Assembly (NCBI GenBank): GCA_015655485.1
Contig: JAATEZ010000027.1
Location: 1-5,064 of the forward strand
Length of the DNA: 5,064 bases
Direction of reading: 5' to 3'
Origin: Lactobacillales bacterium
GTDB taxonomy: Bacteria; Bacillota; Bacilli; Lactobacillales; Vagococcaceae
Positions 1 through 5,064 of this stretch are shown piece by piece. The position numbers were made by a program, and so were the translations under genes. Under the pieces are notes generated by a model, which saw only the letters and a program-made list of their open reading frames with translations, did not search any database and had not been told where the DNA came from. The number at the start of each line of letters is the position of its first letter. Position 1 is the stretch's first letter.

Positions 1-603
1 ATCATTATACTGTCTCCTCTGTTCCTATTAATTATACTGGCTATTAAGCTTGATTCAAAAGGGCCTGTCCTTTTTAAGCAAAAACGCATTGGAAAAAATA
101 AGCAATATTTTTATATCTATAAATTTCGTACCATGCGGAGCGATACGCCCCAAGAAATACCGACACATTTATTAAAAGATCCTGAATATTTTATTACCAG
201 AGTAGGGAAGTTTTTGCGAAAAACCAGTTTAGATGAAATTCCGCAGTTATTAAATATCATTAAAGGGGAGATGGCGGTCATTGGTCCCCGACCAGCACTT
301 TGGAATCAAGAGGATTTAATTGAAGAGCGGGACAAGTATGGAGCCAATGATGTCCGCCCCGGTCTGACCGGCTGGGCCCAGATCAATGGTCGTGATGAGT
401 TGACCATCCAATTAAAAGCTCAATTGGATGGCGAATACATCAAAAAAATGAGTTTCACAATGGATAGTAGATGTTTTTTTGGCACCATCATTGCAGTTTT
501 AAAATCAGATGGAGTTAAAGAGGGGAAAACGATCACATCAGCTAAATCTTTAAAAAAATTAGAATCGACCGAATCTGTTGAAAAGGCGGATCAAATGAAA
601 TGA
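1..603 (+). CDS. Undecaprenyl-phosphate sugar-1-phosphate transferase (PglC-like initiating transferase), 5'-truncated
   Basis: This enzyme transfers a sugar-1-phosphate from a nucleotide sugar to the membrane polyprenyl phosphate, the first step of building a capsule or exopolysaccharide repeat unit. The open frame runs from base 1 without a start, giving 200 visible residues; compared with PglC-type proteins about 20 N-terminal residues are probably missing, although a longer WcaJ-type N-terminus cannot be excluded. Visible in order (numbered from the first codon): the end of the hydrophobic re-entrant helix with its Ser-Pro (residues 5-6), KFRTM at 41-45, the catalytic Asp-Glu pair in TSLDEIPQL (D78, E79), GPRP at 95-98 and RPGLTGWAQING at 119-130. 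The tail after residue 171 is polar and Lys/Glu-rich. The first ATG at base 133 lies inside the conserved KFRTM motif, so it is not the true start. The stop overlaps the next start as ATGA. The donor sugar cannot be read from the sequence. Family assignment is secure. Confidence 0.93.
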   Translation: MIILSPLFLLIILAIKLDSKGPVLFKQKRIGKNKQYFYIYKFRTMRSDTPQEIPTHLLKDPEYFITRVGKFLRKTSLDEIPQLLNIIKGEMAVIGPRPALWNQEDLIEERDKYGANDVRPGLTGWAQINGRDELTIQLKAQLDGEYIKKMSFTMDSRCFFGTIIAVLKSDGVKEGKTITSAKSLKKLESTESVEKADQMK

Positions 604-1460
604 AAAAAATACTGATCACTGGAAAAAACAGTTATATTGGAACTTCTTTTGAAAAATGGATGGAGCAATATCCTCAAGACTATCAAATAGATACTTTAGA
701 TGTTCACGGAGACGCATGGAAAGATGTCGATTTTTCTCCGTATGATGTAGTCTTTCATGTAGCAGGGATCGCACATGCGGATGTTGGTAAAGTAACGGAA
801 GCGGGCAAGAAACTGTATTATGCGGTCAACACAGAGCTAACGTTGGCAGTAGCAAATAAGTTAAAAGAAACCACTAAAGATGGCAGAAAACGGCAATTTA
901 TCTTTATGAGTTCGATCATTGTTTATGGTGAAAACAGCAGTATTCGAAGCAAAAGAGTGATCACCCCGGATACGTTGCCCGAGCCTGCTAATTTTTACGG
1001 CGACAGCAAGCTAAAAGCGGATCAAGGATTGATTTCCTTACAAACCGATTTATTTCAGGTAGTTATCTTGCGTCCACCAATGATTTATGGCAAAGGCAGT
1101 AAAGGAAATTACCAACAGTTAGTCAAATTAGCCCTGAAATTACCGGTTTTTCCGGATATTCCCAATGAACGCTCTATGCTATACATTGAAAATTTAACTG
1201 AATATATTTGCAGAATTATTGATGAAGAAAAAACAGGGATTTTTTTCCCGCAAAATAAGGAATATGTCAGAACCAGCTATCTGGTTAGAGAAATTGCTCA
1301 AGCACACGGAAAGAAAATATACTTGTTTAAATGGTTAAATTGGGCTGTGTATTTGCTAAGCTATTTTCCTGGAAAAATTGGTAAACTGGTGAATAAAGCT
1401 TTTGGAAATTTAGTGTATGAAAAAAATATATCAAAATATGTGAACAAATATAGAGTATGA
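600..1460 (+). CDS. NAD-dependent epimerase/dehydratase family protein (extended SDR, nucleotide-sugar modifying)
   Basis: This is a 286-residue extended short-chain dehydrogenase/reductase, probably an epimerase or 4-keto-reductase acting on a UDP-sugar. It has an N-terminal nucleotide-binding loop, TGKNSYIG at 7-14 (the middle glycine of TGxxGxxG is Ser11), then HVAGIAHA at 53-60, the active-site serine segment MSSIIVYG (103-110), the catalytic YGDSK (Tyr133, Lys137) and LRPPMIYG at 157-164. The start is the ATG inside the ATGA overlap with the sugar transferase gene; a ribosome site AAGGCGGA lies at 583-590, so translation is probably coupled. In low-GC Gram-positive clusters, proteins of this type often sit directly after an initiating sugar transferase, which suggests that it makes the sugar loaded first; that is inference. 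The protein ends at KYRV, apparently some 10 or more residues short of relatives, and the lost tail seems still readable after the TGA (see 1461-1490). The exact substrate is unknown. Confidence 0.88.
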   Translation: MKKILITGKNSYIGTSFEKWMEQYPQDYQIDTLDVHGDAWKDVDFSPYDVVFHVAGIAHADVGKVTEAGKKLYYAVNTELTLAVANKLKETTKDGRKRQFIFMSSIIVYGENSSIRSKRVITPDTLPEPANFYGDSKLKADQGLISLQTDLFQVVILRPPMIYGKGSKGNYQQLVKLALKLPVFPDIPNERSMLYIENLTEYICRIIDEEKTGIFFPQNKEYVRTSYLVREIAQAHGKKIYLFKWLNWAVYLLSYFPGKIGKLVNKAFGNLVYEKNISKYVNKYRV

Positions 1461-1490
1461 GATTTAAAAAAATCTATTTATTATACGGTA
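1461..1490 (+). other. Untranslated remnant of the epimerase C-terminal tail after an in-frame TGA
   Basis: Reading on in the epimerase frame past the TGA at 1458-1460 gives DLKKSIYYTV. From memory, related proteins end in a motif of the form YRVC-D/S-x-E/K-E/K-SI-xx-T, so the TGA stands where a cysteine codon would be expected (TGT or TGC changed to TGA). The frame then runs into the next gene and closes at TAA 1548-1550. What is seen is the stop and the readable tail; the match to the family tail is recalled, not computed. Confidence 0.5.
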
Positions 1491-1497
1491 AATAATT

Positions 1498-1501
1498 GGA
1501 G
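1498..1501 (+). promoter_or_regulatory. Ribosome binding site of the GT2 gene
   Basis: GGAG lies 8 bases before the ATG at 1510. A second ATG at 1502 directly abuts the site and is out of frame with the glycosyltransferase, so it cannot be the start. The 49-base gap before the gene holds no promoter that I trust. Confidence 0.6.
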
Positions 1502-1509
1502 ATGGCATT

Positions 1510-2250
1510 ATGGGAAATCTGTTAGTCAGTATAATTACGATTACTTATAATAGTGAAAAAACGCTTAAGTATACCATCGATTCTGTTTTGAATCAGACAT
1601 ATCAAAATATTGAATATATTATTATTGATGGTTTGTCTAAAGATGCTACAATAAAAATTGCGAAAAGCTATAAAAAGATGTTTGAAGAAAAAAAAATTAA
1701 TTATACAATTGTATCGGAAAAAGATTCAGGTATATATGATGCTATGAATAAAGGAATTGATCTTGCTACTGGGGATATTATAGGAATGATTAACAGCGAT
1801 GATTGGTATGAGTCGGATGCTGTTGAGAAGGTAGTTAATAAATATAGAGAAACTGGTTTTGATCTGATGTATGCTGATTTAAGATTAATAAAAAAATCTG
1901 GCACAAAAATTAAAAAAGCTAAAATAAGAAAATATGCAACTAGTAGAGACTGGAATCATCCGACAATGTTTGTTGATCGAAAGGTCTATAAAAGATTTCA
2001 TTATGAAGTTGGAAAATTATATAGTGATTTTGATCTATGGATTAAAGTGAGAGAAACTGATGCCAATATTGTTGTTTTAAACGAAGTGTTGGCTAATTTT
2101 AGATTTGGTGGGGCTAGTAATGAAAAAAATTTAAAAAAAGTTTTCAACAGAATAAAAGAAAGATATAGTATCTATAGAAAAAATGGCTATAGCTGGTATT
2201 ACATAATTGAGTGTATATTTGTCGAATTTTTAAAAGTATTAATAGCTTGA
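1510..2250 (+). CDS. Family 2 glycosyltransferase (GT-A fold), AT-rich, possibly acquired
   Basis: This cytoplasmic, membrane-associated enzyme transfers a sugar from a nucleotide donor to the growing lipid-linked oligosaccharide. The 246 residues begin at once with the GT2 core VSIITITYNSEKTL (6-19), then IIIDGLSKDAT (37-47), SEKDSGIYDAMNKG (69-82) and the metal/nucleotide-binding NSDD (95-98, in place of a strict DxD). HPTMFV at 150-155 and YSDFDLW at 171-177 match the acceptor side, where an Asp is the likely catalytic base. The C-terminus (230-246) is hydrophobic and may touch the membrane. Length is normal for short GT2 enzymes. Base composition is strikingly different from the flanks: about 28% GC over 1561-2220, and 10 of 11 arginines are AGA. 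Such genes are typical of the variable, serotype-specific part of capsule loci. The layout DSGIYDAMNKG is also found in WcaE-like enzymes beside gmd and fcl, so a fucosyltransferase is possible, but donor and linkage cannot be told from sequence. Confidence 0.9.
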   Translation: MGNLLVSIITITYNSEKTLKYTIDSVLNQTYQNIEYIIIDGLSKDATIKIAKSYKKMFEEKKINYTIVSEKDSGIYDAMNKGIDLATGDIIGMINSDDWYESDAVEKVVNKYRETGFDLMYADLRLIKKSGTKIKKAKIRKYATSRDWNHPTMFVDRKVYKRFHYEVGKLYSDFDLWIKVRETDANIVVLNEVLANFRFGGASNEKNLKKVFNRIKERYSIYRKNGYSWYYIIECIFVEFLKVLIA

Positions 2251-2264
2251 TCATTAATTTATTG

Positions 2265-2270
2265 AAGGAG
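2265..2270 (+). promoter_or_regulatory. Ribosome binding site of gmd
   Basis: AAGGAG is a near-perfect Shine-Dalgarno site, 11 bases before the ATG at 2282, slightly far. A closer ATG at 2272 is only one base from the site and out of frame, so 2282 is kept as the start; it places the glycine loop of the enzyme at the usual distance from the N-terminus. Confidence 0.65.
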
Positions 2271-2281
2271 TATGCAACGAT

Positions 2282-3355
2282 ATGAGCAGAGAGGCATTGA
2301 TAACTGGAATAACTGGACAGGATGGTTCCTATCTGGCGGAATTTTTATTGGAAAAAGGATATGTTGTCCATGGTCTTGAAAGAAGGTCTTCTATTGATCG
2401 TCATGAAAGAGTTGAACATTTAATTAGAAATAAAAATTTTCAATTACATTACGGCGATCTTTCAGATTCGCTTAGTATTGAAAGAATAATCGGAAAAATT
2501 CAACCTGATGAAATTTATAATTTGGCAGCACAAAGCCATGTCCAAGTATCATTTGATGTACCTGAGTATACAGCTGATGTGGATGCGGTGGGAACGTTAC
2601 GTATTTTGGAGGCTGTTCATCAGATGAAGTTAGAGCAAAAATGTCGCATTTATCAGGCTTCTACCTCGGAACTATATGGGAAAGTCCAAGATATTCCTCA
2701 GAGTGAGACGACGCCTTTCTATCCTTATTCCCCATATGCAGTGGCAAAGCAGTACGCATTTTGGATCGTTAAAAATTATCGTGAAGCGTATGGTATGTTC
2801 GCGGTGAATGGTATTTTGTTCAATCATGAATCGGAGCGCAGGGGAGAGACGTTTGTAACAAGAAAAATTACTTTGGCGGCTTCAAGAATTGTCAAGAGAC
2901 TTCAAGAAAAATTATATCTCGGAAATCTGAATGCTTTAAGAGATTGGGGTTATGCAAAAGATTATGTGCAATGCATGTGGCTGATGCTGCAACATGACGC
3001 ACCTGAAGATTTTGTTATCGCAACGGGGGAACAGTATTCCGTTAGAGATTTTTGTAATCTGGCTTTTCGACATGTAGGAATAGAACTGGCTTGGGAAGGT
3101 AAAGACAGGGAAGAAAAAGGAAGAAATCAAGAGACAGGGGAGATTTTAATTGAAGTAGATCCAAAATATTTCAGACCGACAGATGTTGAGACATTATTGG
3201 GAGATCCAACGAAAGCAAAGACGTTACTTGGCTGGAATCCGCGACAGACTTCTTTTGAAGAATTAGTTCGGCTTATGATGGAGCATGATTTAAAAATTGC
3301 TGAAGGGGAAAAAAAAATAAAAGAAGGGGGAGTTTCATTTGGAAAAGAATGCTAA
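2282..3355 (+). CDS. gmd: GDP-mannose 4,6-dehydratase
   Basis: Gmd converts GDP-D-mannose to GDP-4-keto-6-deoxy-D-mannose with bound NADP, the first committed step to GDP-L-fucose (and also to GDP-rhamnose or GDP-perosamine). The 357 residues match the family throughout: TGITGQDGSYLAEFL (8-22) is the cofactor loop with glycines 9, 12 and 15; LERRSS (32-37) follows; EIYNLAAQSHVQVSF is at 77-91; the active site has Thr128 and Glu130 in STSELYG, and Tyr152 and Lys156 in YAVAK, equal to Thr132, Glu134, Tyr156 and Lys160 of the E. coli enzyme shifted by four. NHESERRGETFVTRKIT (181-197) and LRDWGYAKDYV (219-229) bind the GDP-sugar; the E. coli form has Pro where Glu185 stands. YFRPTDVETLLGDPTKAK is at 296-313. 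The last 15 or so residues are a lysine-rich tail containing a run of nine A bases. Gene order gmd-fcl makes L-fucose the likely product. The first quarter of the gene is AT-richer than the rest. Confidence 0.98.
   Translation: MSREALITGITGQDGSYLAEFLLEKGYVVHGLERRSSIDRHERVEHLIRNKNFQLHYGDLSDSLSIERIIGKIQPDEIYNLAAQSHVQVSFDVPEYTADVDAVGTLRILEAVHQMKLEQKCRIYQASTSELYGKVQDIPQSETTPFYPYSPYAVAKQYAFWIVKNYREAYGMFAVNGILFNHESERRGETFVTRKITLAASRIVKRLQEKLYLGNLNALRDWGYAKDYVQCMWLMLQHDAPEDFVIATGEQYSVRDFCNLAFRHVGIELAWEGKDREEKGRNQETGEILIEVDPKYFRPTDVETLLGDPTKAKTLLGWNPRQTSFEELVRLMMEHDLKIAEGEKKIKEGGVSFGKEC
3326..3332 (+). promoter_or_regulatory. Ribosome binding site inside gmd that sets the TTG start of fcl
   Basis: GGGGGAG lies 6 bases before the TTG at 3339, good spacing. 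The first in-frame ATG (3381) falls inside the cofactor loop GHRGMVG and would remove it, so TTG must be the real start. The site lies within the last codons of gmd, which suits coupled translation. Confidence 0.75.
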
Positions 3356-4280
3356 AATATATGTTGCCGGCCATAGAGGCATGGTCGGTTCAGCTATTGC
3401 TCGGAAGCTAGCAACTGAAGGCTACAATAATCTTATTTTCCGAACTTCAAATGAGTTGGATTTGAGACGGCAGGATAAAGTGGAACAATTTTTTGCGGCG
3501 GAAAAACCGGATTATGTTTTTCTGGCAGCAGCAAAAGTCGGCGGCATACTGGCTAACAATACTTTTTCAGCTGATTTTTTATACGATAATATGATTATAG
3601 AAATGAATGTTATCAAGAATGCCTATGACAACGAGGTAAAAAAATTAATGCTGTTGGGATCTTCCTGTATTTATCCGAGACTGGCGCCGCAGCCTATCCG
3701 AGAGGACAGCTTGTTGACAGGATCTTTGGAGCAAACTAATGAAGCTTATGCACTGGCTAAAATTTCCGGACTAAAATACTGTGAATATTTGAACCATCAA
3801 TACGGGACTGACTATATTAGTGTGATGCCGACTAATTTATATGGTCCGAATGATAATTACCATCCTGAGCATTCTCATGTATTGCCGGCATTGATCCGCA
3901 GATTCCATGAAGCGAAAGTGAATCATATTCCTGAAGTCGTTGTATGGGGAACCGGCAAAGTTTTGCGGGAATTTTTATATGTAGATGATTTGGCCGATGC
4001 CTGCTGGTTCTTGATGAACAACTATTCCGGAAGCAAAACAGTAAATATCGGTACAGGAAAAGAATTGTCCATTGGCGAATTGGCTGTTCTTGTAAAAAAA
4101 ATAGTTGGCTATGAGGGAAATTTGGTTTATGACACTTCCAAACCCGATGGAACACCAAGAAAATTATTGGATGTCTCGAAACTGACTGATTTGGGTTGGA
4201 CATATAAAACAGAACTCAAGGATGGTATTCGCTTAACGTATGAAGATTTTCTAAACAGTAAAATAAGAGTGGAACGCTGA
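3339..4280 (+). CDS. fcl: GDP-L-fucose synthase (GDP-4-keto-6-deoxymannose 3,5-epimerase/4-reductase)
   Basis: Fcl (also WcaG) takes the Gmd product, epimerises C3 and C5 and reduces C4 with NADPH to give GDP-L-fucose in the cytoplasm. The 313 residues are close to the E. coli length of about 320. Visible: cofactor loop GHRGMVGSAIA at 11-21, LDLRRQDKV at 40-48, AAAKVGGILANN at 63-74, the active-site SSCIYP at 108-113 (Ser108 and Cys110, equal to Ser107 and Cys109 in E. coli), NEAYALAK at 134-141 with catalytic Tyr137 and Lys141, PTNLYGPNDNY at 164-174, and HSHVLPALIRRFHEA at 178-192 with His180 matching the catalytic His179. WGTGKVLREFLYVDDLA (203-219) is also typical. All residues expected for catalysis are present. 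The gene overlaps gmd by 17 bases in another frame and starts at TTG. Arginine codons are mixed (6 of 14 AGA), unlike the GT2 gene. With gmd it forms the standard two-enzyme GDP-L-fucose module. Confidence 0.98.
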   Translation: MEKNAKIYVAGHRGMVGSAIARKLATEGYNNLIFRTSNELDLRRQDKVEQFFAAEKPDYVFLAAAKVGGILANNTFSADFLYDNMIIEMNVIKNAYDNEVKKLMLLGSSCIYPRLAPQPIREDSLLTGSLEQTNEAYALAKISGLKYCEYLNHQYGTDYISVMPTNLYGPNDNYHPEHSHVLPALIRRFHEAKVNHIPEVVVWGTGKVLREFLYVDDLADACWFLMNNYSGSKTVNIGTGKELSIGELAVLVKKIVGYEGNLVYDTSKPDGTPRKLLDVSKLTDLGWTYKTELKDGIRLTYEDFLNSKIRVER

Positions 4281-4304
4281 AATTTCGTTTTAGGTGGTGA
4301 TAAA

Positions 4305-5064
4305 ATGAATTACAAAGATAAATATAATGAATGGTTGGATTTTGATGTAGAAACACGTGCAGAACTGCTTAATATTAATGATGAAAAAGAAATTGAAGAT
4401 CGTTTTTATAAGAATCTGGCATTTGGGACAGGTGGACTGAGGGGGCTCATGGGTGCGGGCACCAATAGAATAAACCGTTATACAGTAAGAAAAGTGAGCA
4501 CTGGACTGGCAGATTTTATAATTTCAAAATTCAGTCAAAATCCCAGTATTGTCATCGCTTATGATACACGCTATCACTCACGAGAATTTGCAGAAGAAGC
4601 GGCTGCGGTTTTTGCAGGTAAAGGAATCATTGTTTATCTGTTTGATATGGAGATGCCAACTCCAGTGCTTTCCTTTGCTGTTCGTTATCTGAATGCCAGT
4701 GCGGGGGTTGTAATTACGGCCAGCCATAACACTAAAGAATACAATGGCTATAAAGTCTATAACCAATATGGCGGACAATTAGTGCCTGATGAAGCAAAAC
4801 AAGTCATTCAATTTGTTAATAAGGTTCAGGACTTTCATTCAATCGTACTAACAGATATTGATCAGAGTATTTTGATGCATAGAATTGGTGATAAAGTACT
4901 AAATGCTTTTTTGACAGAAGTGTCGAAGCAGTCGATCTATGATGGGATTTTGAAGATTGTTTATACACCGTTATATGGAGCAGGCAATATACCGGTCAGA
5001 AGTATATTGCAAAAATATCAGGTTTCGGTAGTGAAAAAGCAAGAAATGCCGGATGGCAATTTTA
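4305..5064 (+). CDS. Phosphoglucomutase/phosphomannomutase family enzyme, 3' end cut by the window
   Basis: This enzyme interconverts hexose-6-phosphate and hexose-1-phosphate. The frame starts at ATG 4305, 24 bases after fcl, with AGGTGG at 4292-4297 as ribosome site, and stays open to the window end, giving 253 residues of what is usually a protein of roughly 570. Seen: FGTGGLRGLMGAGTNRIN (40-57), the substrate-phosphate loop of the long PgcA-like class; AYDTRYHSREFA (85-96); the phosphoserine loop TASHNTKEYNGYKVY (138-152) with Ser140 as the phosphorylated residue; and the start of the second domain, VYTPLYGAGN (219-228). The metal-binding DxDxD and the sugar-specificity loop lie beyond the window, so glucose and mannose forms cannot be told apart here. 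Beside gmd and fcl, making mannose-1-phosphate for GDP-mannose is the most economical role; a glucose-1-phosphate role for UDP-glucose is the alternative. No sign of damage in the visible part. Confidence 0.93.
   Translation, partial: MNYKDKYNEWLDFDVETRAELLNINDEKEIEDRFYKNLAFGTGGLRGLMGAGTNRINRYTVRKVSTGLADFIISKFSQNPSIVIAYDTRYHSREFAEEAAAVFAGKGIIVYLFDMEMPTPVLSFAVRYLNASAGVVITASHNTKEYNGYKVYNQYGGQLVPDEAKQVIQFVNKVQDFHSIVLTDIDQSILMHRIGDKVLNAFLTEVSKQSIYDGILKIVYTPLYGAGNIPVRSILQKYQVSVVKKQEMPDGNF

Larger units (their letters stand above)
1381..2520. other. Low-GC block covering the GT2 gene and reaching into both neighbours
   Basis: Counting by hand in 60-base lines, 1381-2280 is about 27% GC (243 of 900). 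The first 120 bases of gmd are mixed (47% then 35%), 2401-2520 drops to about 26%, and 2521-2700 rises to about 43%. Lines in the sugar transferase (241-360) reach 48% and one in fcl (3661-3720) 55%. The edges are approximate and the start of gmd is kept GC-richer by its conserved glycine loop. The pattern fits a horizontally exchanged segment. Confidence 0.55.

Noticed and set aside
133..603. ATG at 133 as the start of the first gene
   Set aside because: It is the Met of the conserved KFRTM motif; the frame is open back to base 1 with family sequence, so the gene is only cut by the window edge.
1458..1460. TGA at a presumed cysteine position as a selenocysteine codon or recoding site
   Set aside because: No plausible selenocysteine insertion hairpin was recognised, the family does not use a catalytic Cys there, and read-through would only add a short tail that runs into the next gene.
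1463..1490. Promoter before the GT2 gene (TTTAAA with TATACG)
   Set aside because: The spacing between the two elements is about 13 bases, too short, and such hexamers are expected by chance at this AT content.
2219..2247. Promoter before gmd (TTGTCG with TATTAA or ATAGCT)
   Set aside because: Either the spacing or the -10 match is poor; the gap is short and operon read-through is simpler.
2299..2322. Near-tandem repeat of AACTGGA at the start of gmd
   Set aside because: It encodes the conserved TGITG cofactor loop, whose own repeat of Thr-Gly explains the bases.
3832..4203. Minus-strand open frame of 123 codons opposite fcl, and smaller ones at 1701-1904, 2936-3130 and 4578-4778
   Set aside because: All lie fully opposite strongly supported genes, give low-complexity or unfamiliar proteins, and have no supporting start context.

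Overview
The window is a stretch of a surface-polysaccharide (capsule or exopolysaccharide) biosynthesis cluster. All genes are on the + strand and tightly packed, with gaps or overlaps of -17 to +49 bases, so it reads as the middle of one operon. The low GC content, strong purine-rich Shine-Dalgarno sites, a TTG start and the style of the proteins point to a low-GC Gram-positive bacterium (Bacillota). I cannot name the genus from sequence alone. Both ends of the window cut through genes.

Layout: (1) 1-603, most of a PglC-like polyprenyl-phosphate sugar-phosphate transferase that starts the lipid-linked repeat unit, 5' end missing. (2) 600-1460, an NAD-dependent epimerase/dehydratase-family protein that overlaps it by ATGA. 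(3) 1510-2250, a very AT-rich family 2 glycosyltransferase. (4) 2282-3355, GDP-mannose 4,6-dehydratase (gmd). (5) 3339-4280, GDP-L-fucose synthase (fcl), starting at TTG inside the end of gmd. (6) 4305-5064, the first 253 residues of a phosphoglucomutase/phosphomannomutase-type enzyme, cut by the window end. No tRNA, rRNA, CRISPR array, insertion sequence, terminator or convincing promoter was seen, and no gene-free stretch exceeds 49 bases.

How they fit together: the phosphomutase could supply mannose-1-phosphate, the precursor of GDP-mannose. Gmd and Fcl then convert GDP-mannose to GDP-L-fucose. The sugar transferase loads the first sugar phosphate on the lipid carrier, and the epimerase-family enzyme probably makes or adjusts that first nucleotide sugar. 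The GT2 enzyme adds a later sugar, which could be fucose. The polymer is therefore predicted to contain L-fucose. Flippase, polymerase, GDP-mannose pyrophosphorylase and the other glycosyltransferases are not in the window.

I see no new biological system. The points most worth checking are an apparent nonsense codon that trims the C-terminus of the epimerase-family protein while its former tail stays readable downstream, and a block of about 27% GC (about 1381-2520) that covers the GT2 gene and seems to end inside gmd, suggesting a recombined serotype-specific insert.
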